From Diphasiastrum complanatum (Eukaryota; Streptophyta; Lycopodiopsida; Lycopodiales; Lycopodiaceae), in assembly GCA_029204225.1 (NCBI GenBank), contig CM055113.1, forward strand, positions 31,668,383 through 31,732,382: a DNA stretch of 64,000 nucleotides, given 5' to 3'. Of the stretch, positions 20,827 to 33,772 are shown piece after piece. Each line of letters starts with the position of its first letter. The first letter of the stretch is position 1. Under the pieces are notes generated by a model. The model saw only the letters and a program-made list of their open reading frames with translations. It ran no database searches and was not told the origin of the DNA. Position numbers and translations under genes: made by a program.

Positions 20827-21405
20827 ATGTTTGGTAAAACTGGAACTGGAAACAACTGGGCTGATGGACATTACACAAAAGGGACAGAGTTGATTGATTT
20901 TGTGTTGGACGTGGTTCGTAAAAAAGCCAAAGGATGTGACTGTTTGCAGGGTTTTCAAGTGTGTCATTCTCTTGGCGAAGGTATCGGTTCTGGTATGGAA
21001 ATGCTTTTGATTTCTAAGATCAGAGAAGAATATCCAGACAAAATGATGCTAACGTTCTCAAATTTTCCATCTCCAAAGATTTTCGACACCGTCGTTGAAC
21101 CGTATAAAGCTACACTTTCTGTTCATCAGTTGGTCAAAAATGTAGATGAATGTACGATATTGGACAATGAGGCATGCTACGACATTTGCTTTAGAACTCT
21201 AAAGCTTATTACTCCTACTTTCGGTGACTTGAATCATTTGATTTATGCGACCATGAGCGTAATCACATATTTTTTGCAATTTTCTAGACAACTAAATTCA
21301 GATCTACGAAAGCTTGCTGTCAATCTTATTCCAATCCCACGTTTTCATTTTTTTATGGTTGGTTTTGCTCCTCTATTATCAAGGGGTTTCCAACATTATC
21401 ATGTA
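20827..21405 (+). pseudogene. Beta-tubulin pseudogene fragment
   Basis: About 190 codons with no stop match the middle of beta-tubulin: [118 protein letters not shown] and [15 protein letters not shown]. The glycine-rich nucleotide loop, normally GGGTGSG, is GEGIGSG, and many invariant residues are changed, so it cannot bind GTP normally. The N-terminal ~90 residues and the C-terminal third are absent. The fragment is uninterrupted by introns, which suggests a processed copy. It starts immediately after a truncated LTR. Confidence 0.85.
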
Positions 21406-21786
21406 TGTTCCTATCTCTCTTTCTCTCTCCCTTGGGACACGCTCTCTATTTCTCTTTTTTTTTTTTCTTTGCTCTCGATCCATCGTCCATAGCCATTGCA
21501 GCAGCCATGCTATCAACATGATACAAAGTGGCTCCCCTACCTTCACCGCCTGCTGATGTCTTTCACGAGTGCAGATTTGGTCCATCAGGTCGCTTTGGCC
21601 ATTTTTCTTCTTCTACAAAAGGAGGTTCCAGATCTGTGCATCTACATAGAGTGTGACTTGTTGGAGTTGAGAGTTGTTTTTAGTTGATTGTATAAAGCAA
21701 ATGTCAAAATGGATTGGTATTTTCCTTATGAAGTCCTTTGCAATTTCAAAATTAAAAATGCTTAAATGTGTTCATATACTACTTTG
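21406..21786. other. No gene recognised
   Basis: Pyrimidine-rich stretch (ctctctttctctctccc and a T-run near 21415-21470), then ordinary AT-rich sequence. Short open frames here have no landmarks and do not continue the tubulin match. Confidence 0.4.
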
Positions 21787-23154
<1,368 letters not shown>

Positions 23155-23161
23155 CTCCCCC

Positions 23162-23416
23162 TTAATCTGAATCCTTAAATGCCTTGACCTTCAAACTTAG
23201 TTCTACATAGAATCTTTTGTGTGCTTCTAAACTTAATGCTTTGGTAAAAATATCTGCTATCATATCTTGCGTTCTACAGTTCTGCAATCTGACCTCTTCA
23301 TTGAGAACTTTGCTTCTGACAAAAAGATACTTCAGTTCAATGTACTTACTCCTAGAATGAAATTTAGGGTTGGTTGATAAAGCAATGGCACTATGATTAT
23401 CACAAAATAATGTCAT
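23162..23416 (-). pseudogene. Copia C RNase H C-terminal end
   Basis: The 84-codon frame reads LFCDNHSAIALSTNPKFHSR, SKYIELKYLFVRSKVLNEEV and QDMIADIFTKALSLEAHKRF, ending just before the polypurine tract and LTR. 'CDN.SAI.L..NP..H.R.K.IE.' and 'ADiFTKal' are the copia RNase H C-terminal motifs. Everything upstream of this in the element is gone: the next sequence is an unrelated gene relic. Confidence 0.85.
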
Positions 23417-23492
23417 CGGAGCATATTGATTCAGACTGATGGGAATAGTCCTTCAAGCTTTACAGTGCTTTGTAGTACTGTGTATTTTTCAT

Positions 23493-24084
23493 CTATGTTT
23501 TTTCTTGTTGGTTTATGAATAAAGACAAACCTACACACCATTTTCGCACCACACGACTATGATTCCTGACTTCACCATAAAACAATCTCAGAAATTCTAT
23601 GTGTGAGGACGAATCCACCAAAGAGATGACATGTCTTCGCTTTTTTATGCTAGCTCGTCCCAATCCTTTACCGGTGTAAGCATCAACAACAATCTCATAA
23701 TCACCTACAAAGAGAGACAAAACATTTTGCTTATTATTGCTAAAAAACAAAAAGCAGATATATTAATACAAAAAGTATGCACAAGGCAAAGGAAAAAAAC
23801 TAAGTCACTTGTCAACCACATTACAAGCTTCTCATACACCATAGAAGATTTGACAGTTCACCACCTGCCATTCCCATAAAGTCGAGTCTTGGTGTCTCCA
23901 TCAAAAACCAATGTTTTAACATTTTCTCTACTTTCTTCGCAGCATCTTCATCATCATCTAGTGATGTCATTTGAGCAAAGAACTTCGAGTCGTCCATTTC
24001 TTTAAAACTCAAATCAAATCCTTTTCCATGTAATTTCTCAATGGAAAAGGCATCTTCAGCATCAATTGAAACCAAACAAGCCAC
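23493..24084 (-). pseudogene. Intron-bearing gene relic with a methyltransferase motif I-like core
   Basis: Two exons join cleanly: 24084-23865 (CLVSIDAEDAFSIEKLHGKG, EMDDSKFFAQMTSLDDDEDA, VEKMLKHWFLMETPRLDFMG) and 23704 to about 23525. The intron 23864-23705 runs from GTGGTG to TTTGTAG, and the split Gly codon is restored across it. The second exon reads GDYEIVVDAYTGKGLGRASI, KKRRHVISLVDSSSHI and EFLRLFYGEV. The run 'VVDAYTGKG...RRHVISLVD' resembles motif I of AdoMet methyltransferases (vlDlF.GsGtt...RhvvavD) and parallels the 1-1566 relic. The motif is not decisive on its own. The relic lies between two deleted copia pieces on the same strand. Confidence 0.45.
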
Positions 24085-24389
24085 TATAAGATTAATCTTT
24101 CATGAAATATGTTCCCAAACCATTAACACATGGGTATACTTGAATTGTGCACAAGAAATGAGAGGTCTTGTGGCACATATCTCATCTTGAAGGAAAGGTA
24201 GCAAAATGTGTCTAACTCGATTAGAGGAGTTCGAAAATAAATAAAAAAAAAGACCCTTTGTAAATATGGTTTTTATTCTTTTTTCTTAATTTGGTCCGCC
24301 AGGTGGCCCAATGAACATGCATATATTTGAAATCTATATAACGTAGATGGAAATAATAAAGTTATAAAAATTAACTTTTAAAAATTTTA

Positions 24390-24468
24390 AGTTTGTCGTC
24401 GGGTAGGATGGGAGAATGCTATTGGTGGACAGTGTCTGTCCCGAACATGTGAATCTACCCGACGACAT
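24390..24468. repeat. 12-bp perfect inverted repeat
   Basis: TGTCGTCGGGTA and TACCCGACGACA face each other about 50 bp apart at the truncated end of copia B. This could be a small hairpin or terminal repeat. No target duplication was established. Confidence 0.55.
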
Positions 24469-25190
24469 TGTCTCTAGTTAGATATTTAACCACATTGGTA
24501 AATATGTTCGTAAATTTCAAACTACACAGGTTTGCCAACAGTAAGTAATCACATGCATTGGAATTGGTGACATGCATCACAATTAGATAGTAAGCATAGT
24601 TACCACATGTTGTTATTGCCAGAATCTTAGTCATTCTGTAGGAGTCTTTGACGAATGGATTGCGAGACATCTTACCCTTCAGGCATGCATCACAGGTGGT
24701 CAAATCGTTCACATTCGAGATGCTGACCCTTGTTATTGCTCCATGATGGCTTGCTTGGTAAAGTGGCATTGGGTTCATGTGGCATAGTCTCTTGTGCCAC
24801 AGAGTGTCTCGCAAATCATCATGAGTCTGATGCACTTGATCTGCAGGTAGGCGTACCTTCAGGTGATATAGATTACATTTTCTTCTACCTTGCGTGATGA
24901 GGGTACTGGTACTGGCATCAACAATGTTGCATGCAAACATCACACGCATCCCTGCATCAGCTATCCTTGCCACAGAGAGCAAATCTTGCTGCAGTTTAGG
25001 CACGAACAGAACGTCTTTGAGTTGCCTATCTCTACCATTCGTGTTGAGCCACAGTGAACCAATACCGTTCACTTGATGTTTTGATCCATCTCCAAGAACG
25101 ATGAATCTTGAAGGGTCATCAACACTTCAAAAATCAGACATAATTCATCTTGATGTCACAAAGTGTGAGGTAGCTCTTGAGTCTAGGATC
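24455..25190 (-). pseudogene. Copia B protease remnant and GAG-pre-integrase region
   Basis: In an upstream frame at about 25184-25155 the minus strand reads LDSRATSHF, the copia protease motif LDSGATSHM with the active-site Gly changed to Arg. The ORF 25072-24455 continues GIGSLWLNTNGRDRQLKDVL, FVPKLQQDLLSVARIADAGM, LRDTLWHKRLCHMNPMPLYQ and CDACLKGKMSRNPF (H..H...C..C zinc site). The integrase catalytic core should follow, but homology fades after about 24600, and RT and RNase H are absent. Confidence 0.8.
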
Positions 25191-25470
25191 ACCTCCTATG
25201 TGTCAGACGATGATGTTGCACACACATCTGCACAAATGTAGGTGGTCGAACAATTTTTTTTGATCTCTCTTTGCCCACTTTCAAACTCTCAAGTTCCTCG
25301 ACATAGGACGAATTGTTGTTGTTCTCCTCTCTGTTTTGTACTGATTTGTTCCTTGGGTTCAGGTGACAATCCACGGCTGCATGACCCTTTTTGTGACAGT
25401 GGATACATTCGATTTTTGGATTGAGCCAACATGTATCAACTGTGTGCCCATCTCGTCTACATCTCATGCA
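25189..25470 (-). pseudogene. Copia B gag zinc-knuckle region
   Basis: It encodes two Cys-rich motifs, RCRRDGHTVDTCWLNPK and CIHCHKKGHAAVDC. The second is a perfect CX2CX4HX4C retroviral zinc knuckle that binds RNA in gag. It is followed by a hydrophilic Asn-rich linker. The upstream gag is in other frames. Confidence 0.85.
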
Positions 25471-25608
25471 AGTTTTCTTTTCTCCACCTTGCTATTTTGA
25501 CCTCCCTTTGCTGGTCCCCTCTGCTTGCTGATCACGATCCTGCCTTTGATTCGACTCTCTCTTCGGCTTGAATTGTGTTTTGGTCTTTTCTTTGTTGTCA
25601 TAGAGGGC

Positions 25609-26220
25609 CTAATCAGAACCATCTTTGTGATCAAGATCATCTCTAGCCTCGACTTCCTCTCGAATTTTGACAATTGCCTTTTCGAGGATCATGGTAGGAT
25701 CTTTCGCGAGTAGGGTCCTTGTTGTCTGGAAAGATCTGGGTAAGGCTCTCAACAGATAAGTGAGCTGCTTCTCAACTGACACTGTATTTTCAACTCCAAA
25801 ATTGTGTAGTGACAGGAATAGATCCTTCTTCTTTCTTACAAAATAAGTGAGGTCTTTCCCATCCCACTGTAGATTTGTCAATGGATCTTCCAGCATCATT
25901 ATTTGACTTCGTGATTTTGTTTGAAATCTCGTGAGTAGTGTATCCCATATCTCCTTTGCCTTGGAGAGTGTTGTCAGGTCAAGTGTGAGACTATCCTCGA
26001 TGGATGATGATAGCAAGGCTACTGCCTTGTCATTTTTCTCCCTCCACTCGCATAGCTCTTTGCTTGATGTCGCAGGCATCTCCCCTGTGCCATCCACCCA
26101 GGGGAATAAACCTTCACCCTTTAATATCAATGATGTCTTAACTTTCCATGCTAGAAAGTTCGATTCTAAAGAATCCAGAACTGTATAGATCTTGCTCTGT
26201 ATGTTGCTAATTGAAGCCAT
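25609..26220 (-). pseudogene. Copia B gag N-terminal domain
   Basis: The 203-codon ORF starts MASISNIQSKIYTVLDS after the PBS and leader. It shows copia gag landmarks: NFLAWKVKTSLILKGEGLF, LCEWREKNDKAVALLSSSIE, AKEIWDTLLTRFQTKSR, LTYFVRKKKDLFLSLHNFGV and EKQLTYLLRALPRSFQTT. The frame shifts toward the zinc knuckle near 25620. It is the best-preserved gag of this LTR family here. Confidence 0.8.
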
Positions 26221-26320
26221 TGCTTCTTGAATTCATGTACACGTATTGGTGGGTGATCGTTTGAATGCTTTAGCCCCTTTGGATTCGATAGCTTTGGCTA
26301 TGTCAGACTTTGACAAGGTG

Positions 26321-26332
26321 GCTTTGATACCA
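26321..26332 (-). promoter_or_regulatory. Primer-binding site of copia B
   Basis: On the minus strand TGGTATCAAAGC lies one base after the LTR end, the same tRNA-Met type site as copia A. Confidence 0.8.
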
Positions 26333-26333
26333 C

Positions 26334-26945
26334 TGATGACAACAGAATGCACACATAAAATGTAAATTCTAGCCAAAAACAACTCTGGTGACAAACTGAC
26401 AGAATTAAATCACGAATGATTCGCGAACTTTTTGCGACACTCGAATTATTTTTGTTCGAGTTGAATCAATCAAGCTCTATAACGCAACCAAACAAAACAA
26501 AACGAATTCTACAAGAAAACGAAATGAAACGAAGTGAAATGAAACTTGCACTGACATTGATTCAGGTTGGAAGCACAGATCGCAAAACGAAACAAAACGA
26601 AACGAAACAAAATAATTTGCAACAATATCAGTCAAGCAATCAAGCTCTGTAATGAGACGAGACGAGACAAAACACACGAAACAAAATGAAACGAAACCTA
26701 GGTGGGCTCTGTAATTGATTTACTCTTTAGCTAAGTGATCGCGAAGCAAAGCGAAGAGAAGCACGAAGTGAAAGAATTCATGAAAGAATTCAGTTTGTCA
26801 AGAATTCAGATGTGATCGCTAGTCACTGCCGGCTGTATCACTCCTACAATCCTTCAGAGAGTAGTCAGACAAAGCTGATCTATGTTAACTTATTAATGCA
26901 GCATTCAACGAAATCAAACCAAGCTACGGAAATAGAATGAACAAG
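26334..26945 (-). repeat. Copia B 5' LTR (family 2); outer boundary unresolved
   Basis: Minus-strand end CTGTTGTCATCA at 26334. It is collinear with 20257-20825 up to about 26945, where the other copy is truncated. The true LTR start probably lies further right (before about 27230) but cannot be fixed, because no second full copy is present. The composition is notable for repeated CGAAAC/GAAACG strings. Confidence 0.7.
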
Positions 26946-27234
26946 AGAATCAAACACACAAATAAAATCAGACAAAAATTAATTCGAGGTCATACAATCA
27001 TCTAGATTAATAATGTGCACAACAACTACAAAATCATCTATTGATTTTTCTCTGATTCTTCGAGCACTGCATGCAGATCCACGCAGTGCATTGGCATGAG
27101 AGAAATACAGTTCTCTTGTGAATTCGAGTGTCACTTACTAGCAGACTTTGGATCTACAGATCCTATCACAGAATTATCTCACACGCAGGCGGATTCGTAT
27201 TCTGAATCTTTTCGTGTCTGATTCTTGTCTTGCT

Positions 27235-28234
<1,000 letters not shown>

Positions 28235-28464
28235 TCTCAAAATTGTGACTCCATCTCACCTTGTTTTAAGGCATCTGAAAAACATGGCTAGTTTAGCAAA
28301 CAGTAGAAGCCACAACAGATGATAGGACAACCTCTTAAAATGTCACTTCTATTTTACATACATGTGCATTCTCAGTCTCAGTTTTCAATGATATATGTGA
28401 TCGACCTTCAATTGTGCGATAGATCGGTGTTGGCCTTTCAATAAACAAATGGCTTACTATTTAC

Positions 28465-28690
28465 TACATTCCTCCATATTCTTTAAGCCATTCTCAAAAG
28501 ATGTAGAAACATTAATACATTCTCCATACCATATCTATCCATTCTCAAATAGGTAAGACAGAAAATGCATACTCCATATCAAATCTATCCATAACTAAAA
28601 GAAGTAGAAGCAGAAAATGCATACTTCATATCACATCTGTCCATTCTCAAAAGCAGAATCAGAAAAATACATACTCCATTTCAAATCTGT
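28465..28690. repeat. Degenerate minisatellite, ~58-bp units
   Basis: About four copies of a unit built from 'catactccatatcaaatct', 'atccattctcaaaag' and 'agaagcagaaaat' follow each other with small length changes. No coding meaning was seen. Confidence 0.6.
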
Positions 28691-29083
28691 TGCATTTGAT
28701 TGTTGACGATAATGCCAGCTACAATAAGAAAAATGAAACAAAACGAAATATCTACCAGCATTGCACGATGTGGGGTGATCCTTCTATAGATCTTTCAACT
28801 CCCTCAAAATGCAACTCTACATCACTACCTATGAGCTAACAAAGCCTGCATGATTTTGTATTATGTTTTGATAGTATAGGAGGTAACAGGACAACAAACC
28901 CAAAACATACAATGTTTATGCTAATGCACAAATTACCAGACCAATTCATCATGATCTGTTGGAATGGCAGCAACGATCCATCGCATCAGATTGTAGCTGC
29001 ATTAGCGATGCAAATGATTCTGGTCTCTTGTCCTAGCATTGAAAGTTGCTGCCAGTAGACCCCTTGTTCAACGTTCCAAATGG

Positions 29084-29540
29084 CTAGAGGATGCAGCGAT
29101 GGAGCATCCTTGGCAGCTCAACCATGAGCACCCTCAACCGATATGGTGGTGAAGACCAGTGGGCTTCCTTGGCTGGTGAGGCTAGAAAGTTCAATGTGTC
29201 AAGAAAATCTGAAAGGTCGGCTACATGGGGACTGTCTTTTCCTTTGAGGTCTTGAAATTGATCTTCAATGAAGATGACATCCCGGCTAGTGAATACCTTT
29301 GACTCAATGGGATCAAACAACTTATAGGCTTGATTTGAAGTAGTGTAGCTGATGAAAATAGATTTGATACTCTGGAAGTTGAGTTTCTTCTTGAGATCAC
29401 GAGGTATTTGCGCAAAAGTAGTACATTCTGAAACTCGTAAGTTTGATAATGAAGGTTTGGGACCTGTCCAAACTTCGAATGGTGTTTTTTCTGAGAGACC
29501 TTTAGTAGAACAATTGTTTTGAATATAGGTTGTTGCTGAA
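29084..29540 (-). mobile_element. Copia J fragment: integrase C-terminus and pol linker
   Basis: Across two frames the minus strand reads TKGLSEKTPFEVWTGPKPS, TFAQIPRDLKKKLNFQSIKS, FISYTTSNQAYKLFDPIESK and VFTSRDVIFIEDQF. This is the end of a copia integrase ('kTPyE.w.g.kP', 'fvGY.....yrl.dp......SRdV.F.E'). It abuts the RNase H end of copia D in the same orientation, where an LTR would be expected, so it comes from another copy joined by deletion or recombination. Confidence 0.75.
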
Positions 29541-30040
29541 ACGGCAAGCTTTAGTGAGTATATCAGCTAACTGATTCTCTGTCTTACAATGCACCACATC
29601 TATTTCATTAGATAACAACTTCTCTCTAATGAAATGATACTTAATTTTTATATGCTTTGTGCATGCATGAAATACAGGATTTTTAGCTAGCTGTATAGTG
29701 CTCTGGCTATCACATCTGATCACAGTAGGCTTATTTTGCGAATTCCAATGTATTCTAACATTCTTCTTAGCCAAACTGCTTCTTGCGTAGCTGAACATAG
29801 TGCTTTGTATTCTGCTTATGTAGTAGAAAGAACAATCGTGCCTTGTTTCTTACTTGACCAAGAAAATACACCATTACCAACATGAAATACATAACCTGTC
29901 GTAGATCTCCTATCATCAATACAGCCTGCCCAATCTAAATCAACAAAGCCCTATAAAACTAGTAAAGTATGTTGCCTCTCATACAACAATCCATGGGTTA
30001 ATGTGCCCTTCACATAACGAAGAATTCTCTTCGCTGCTTT
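29541..30040 (-). pseudogene. Copia D RNase H
   Basis: With several stops and frame changes the strand encodes DLDWAGCIDDRRSTTGYVFH, FSWSSKKQGTIVLST, AEYKALCSATQEAVWL, IRCDSQSTIQLAKNPVFHA, CTKHIKIKYHFIREKLLSNE and CKTENQLADILTKA, a full set of copia RNase H motifs. The expected polypurine tract and 3' LTR are missing, cut at about 29540. Confidence 0.8.
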
Positions 30041-30949
30041 CTAGTGAATCTCTCTAGGAGTAGCCATGAATTGACTTACAACGCTTACAACATACCTTAT
30101 GTCAGGACGAGTAGTTGTGAGATAAATCAGTGAACCAACTAATTGACGAAGTGCACTCTCATCTTGGTTAGATAGTTTTTTATCAACCTCCACAGGTGTG
30201 GATATTGGCTTGCTATCGCACATTTTGAAACGCTTCAAAATCCCATTCACGTACTTTGTTTGCATTAGTGCGATGCTACTACAACCTTGCCATACTTCCA
30301 ATCCCAAGTAGTAGTGCATCAAGCCAAGATCAGTCATATCAAAACTAGAAGTTAAGTCCTTTTTTATTGCACCAATCAAATCGTCATCATTTCCTATGAT
30401 TATGAGGTCATCTACGTACAACACAATCAGTGCGATACTAGAGTCACAAGCAAAGTAGTAAAGATTGAAATCTGAGGAAGTGTGTGTCAAACCTCTAGAT
30501 AGGAGATGCTAATCAAAGTGGCTATACCAAGCACGTGGTGCTTGCTTCAATCCATATAAGGCTTTCTTCAGCTTGCATACTTTGTTTTCCATGCCATGTA
30601 CCACAAAGCCACTAGGTTGCTCCATGTACACTTCTTCCTCAAGATTACCTTTCAGGAACACAGACTTTACGTCCATCTGGTGTAGATTCCATCCAAATAG
30701 TGCCACCAAAGCAATCACCATGCGAAGTGTATTCCACTTGGCCACATGAGCGAAGGTCTCTTCATAGTCAATGCCCTTACTTTGTGCATAACCCTTCACT
30801 ACAAGCCTTGCTTTGTGTTTTGCAATAGTTCCATTGGCATTGTACTTTGTCATGTATACCCACTTGTTTCCAATGGGTCTTTTGCCCATTGGAAGATCCA
30901 CTATCTCCCAAGTGTCATGGTGTTTGATGGAATCAATCTCCTCATGCAT
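30041..30949 (-). pseudogene. Copia D reverse transcriptase
   Basis: Two ORFs separated by a single stop near 30500 give KHHDTWEIVDLPMGKRPIGN, KWVYMTKYNANGTIAKHKAR, LVVKGYAQSKGIDYEETFAH, WNLHQMDVKSVFLKGNLEEE, VCKLKKALYGLKQAPRAWYS, IALIVLYVDDLIIIGND and LMHYYLGLEVWQGC. The YVDD catalytic box is intact and the AFLNG motif reads VFLKG. Apart from the one stop this RT is nearly complete, and it is the second-best RT in the window after copia G. Confidence 0.9.
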
Positions 30950-31054
30950 TGCTTTTTGCCATATCTCCTGATAAGTTTGGCCTCCTCAACGCAACATGGT
31001 GATTCAGTAGATGAAATAATATCTCTCATAAGTGCAAGATTTACTTGAAACCTG

Positions 31055-31470
31055 TTAGGTTCCTTCTTGTCTCGTGGAATGCTGCAACTCTCCCTCCTTA
31101 CTAGACTCGGCAATTTTCTCATCCTTGTCACTCATGAGTTTAGTGTACCATTTAGGTAACTTACGTTGAGGTGAACCACTATGAGGTGAATAGGAATCCC
31201 ATGGTGCATCTTGCTCCTTCCTTTTGTCACCTGCTACCTTAGTCTTTTTCGATCCAATAGATTTGTTTTTCACTCTCCATCTCGTCTCTATGGTGGGAGG
31301 AGTACCTTGTCCCTCATCGTCATCATGATGATCTTCCTGTGGTGGTGAAACTACTTCATCCTCTTTGAGAAGCTTACATAGCTCATCATTGTCCTTTTCT
31401 TCATCCCTGAATTTATGGATTTCATCAAATAGCACATCACGACTTATGTGCACATGTAGCCCAACTGAAT
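31055..31470 (-). pseudogene. Copia D integrase-RT linker
   Basis: A hydrophilic stretch begins ISRDVLFDE (the usual 'SRDV.FdE' hinge). It is then rich in Asp, Glu, Lys and Pro (PPQEDHHDDDEGQGTPP) and ends in SSKEGELQHSTRQEGT. Such variable linkers separate integrase from RT in copia pol. The frame is shifted relative to both neighbours. Confidence 0.75.
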
Positions 31471-31479
31471 CATAACATC

Positions 31480-32250
31480 TATATCCCTTGGTTTGTTCAT
31501 CATAACCTGTAAACCAGTGAAGGCCTCCTCGGGTGTGCGATTATGTATAGCAACTATAGGGCTTCTATTTTGCAAGAACACAACATTTTTGACAGCTTCA
31601 CCTCAAAAAGAATCAGTAACTCCCATACGTGTTATCATTGCCCTAGCTGCTTCGACAATGGTACGATTCTTCCTTTCAACTACCCCATTTTGTTGAGGTG
31701 TATCAACTTGTGCAAACTCCTATTTAATGCCATGCTCCTTGCAAAAGTCAATAAAAGTTGTGGAACGATACTCACCACCACGAATTGCCCTAAGTACCTT
31801 GATCTTAGCACCTGACTGATTTTCCACCAATGCTTTGAAGCTTTTGAAGCATCCAAATGTGTCAGACTTCTCCTTAACGGTGTAGATCCAGGTCTTTTGT
31901 GAGTAATCATCAATGAAGGTTAGAAAATAAAATGTTTTACCAATAGACATTACCTTCATTGGCCCACATAGGTCAGAGTGTATCAACTCAAGCACTCGTT
32001 TTGCCTTTGTTGCTCCTTCTTTGTTGAACTTCTTCCTGTGTAACTTGCCTAGCATGCACTCCTTGCAAATGGATTCTTCTTTGTCATCCAAGCTAGGCAG
32101 ACCTGTTACCATCTTGAGCTTATGAAGTAGCCTCAAGCTCTTGAAGTTCAAATGCCCCATACGTCTATGCCATAAATCACTTTGTGATATAGATGTAGAT
32201 GCTAACACATTGCACTTTGTAACAACAACATTTAACTTTACAAACCACAA
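31480..32250 (-). pseudogene. Copia D integrase
   Basis: The ORF 32250-31720 carries the zinc-binding module ([17 protein letters not shown] ... [14 protein letters not shown]) and the core: [40 protein letters not shown], and [17 protein letters not shown], where the normal SDNGGEY is altered. After a TAG at 31720 the frame continues DTPQQNGVVERKNRTIVEAA to about 31600, followed by a decayed C-terminus. Loss of the second catalytic Asp and the stop make it inactive. Confidence 0.85.
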
Positions 32251-32416
32251 GTTTTATCCCTAAAGCCATAAGTAATCACCTTGAAACCCCGTTTAACATC
32301 CTTGATCTAGCATTTCTTGTTGTTGAACTCCACTTTCAACTTATGATTTGTCATTGTACCAACAAATAAAAGACTCTTCAGAAGGCCAGGAACATACAAT
32401 GCATTTTCAATTACCT

Positions 32417-32818
32417 TCACATGTCCATCAGGAAATTGAATAGGCACTGCACCAACTCCATGAATTGGCACTCATCGTCGTTCGCTTGCGCAACTCTATC
32501 TCCATCATCAGTAAGCTCTAGGTTTTTAAACCATGATTTGTTGCCAGTCATGTGTCTCGTTGCTCCTAAGTCCACGTACCAATGCGTGTGATCAATGGAA
32601 TGTTGCGATGCTAATGCAGTCGCAAATGTTGTGCCTTGATTTTCATTATCACTATCATTCTCTTCCTCGGTAAAATTGGTCAACTTTTTCACTCTGCCCC
32701 TCTTAATATTTGTCTTCTTCTTGCGACAGTCTCTTGCCCAATGTCCAGGCTTTTGGCAATAGAAACAGTTGTCTTTCTTCTTCTTGCCTGATGTGGATCC
32801 TTGATTGTCATCCTCCAC
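32417..32818 (-). pseudogene. Copia D zinc knuckle and protease
   Basis: NCFYCQKPGHWARDCRKKK is a CX2CX4HX4C knuckle. It is followed by an acidic linker and HWYVDLGATRHMTGNKSWFK, the protease active-site region, with the usual DSGAT changed to DLGAT. The ORF ends before the protease C-terminal part, which is decayed up to the integrase. Confidence 0.85.
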
Positions 32819-32821
32819 ATT

Positions 32822-33488
32822 CTACTTCTTGGGTTGCTTCTTGTATTTATGCTTCCCTTTGGCTAGCATTGCTTGATCTTCCGATGTGGGAAGTCGAGTT
32901 TTTACCACTTCACACCATTGTTCCTCCTGTAGAATGATGTCGTGAAGATTTTCAAATGTTGGTAGCCTCTCCCTCGAAGCAATGCCACTTGCAAACATTT
33001 GGAAATTTTCATATAGGCCATTCATACCTATTTGAACTAGCTCATCATCTCTTATTGGCTCTCCAATAGCTGTCAACTGGTCTTGTAACTCCTTTATTCA
33101 TGTGAAATAGGACCCTACGCCCTTATTCTCCTCCATGCAAACACTTATGAGTTTGGTCCTCAAAAACATCATTCGAGAGGGGTTCGTTATCTGAAATTGT
33201 GTCTTGAGTGCATCCCAAGCGCCTCTTGCTGATGCAGCTTCACTAATGTGGGCAATGACATGATCCTTCACTGACAAATTTATCAAGGATAAGGCCTTCT
33301 GCGCCCTTTTGTCAAATGCACAAATATCGGCTGGAGTTGTAGTTGGTCGTTGTTCCACCCTAGTGACAATGTCTCATAGCTCTTTTTCCTTGAAAATACT
33401 TTTCATTTTGAATTTCCAAATGCTATAATTGGATACCCCGTCCAATTTACTGGCTTCTCCAAGCACAGATTCCTCAAATCCTGCCATT
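32822..33488 (-). pseudogene. Copia D gag
   Basis: An ATG at 33486-33488 opens MAGFEESVLGEASKLDGVSN, YSIWKFKMKSIFKEKEL, then a TGA (probably TGG, as W is usual there), KRAQKALSLINLSVKDHVIA, RGAWDALKTQFQITNPSRMM, and after a second stop near 33097 TAIGEPIRDDELVQIGMNGL and LPTFENLHDIILQEEQ. This is the standard copia gag layout (UBN2-like). Two stops and no large deletion are visible. Confidence 0.85.
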
Positions 33489-33772
33489 TTGCCAAAAATT
33501 GCTCCTATAGCACCTTAATGAGGCCCAATGAGAAGTTTATAAAACAATTTAGACTTCTAAAAGTCAACTTTAAGGTCTGACCAAAAAAGTTTCAGGACCT
33601 CCCACCGCTTTTCCACCAAATCAAAAGCCAAATCGGTGTCATCCTCCGAAATGCTCTTCGTCACCACTCCTAACTACTTGCCCATTGGAATGGTGAAAAG
33701 ACTTTTGGCGCATTTCGAACACTTTCTCCACAATAATCTCTCTATTTTCAGCAACCGTACTTGCAAGGTATT

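Noticed and set aside
20402-20967. Small ORFs on both strands around 20.4-20.9 kb
   Set aside because: They lie inside the family 2 LTR and shadow the tubulin relic; mirrored ORFs appear in the other LTR copy at 26.4-26.7 kb.
20827-21405. Functional beta-tubulin gene
   Set aside because: Both ends are missing, the GTP-binding glycine loop is altered, and there are no introns or upstream signals.
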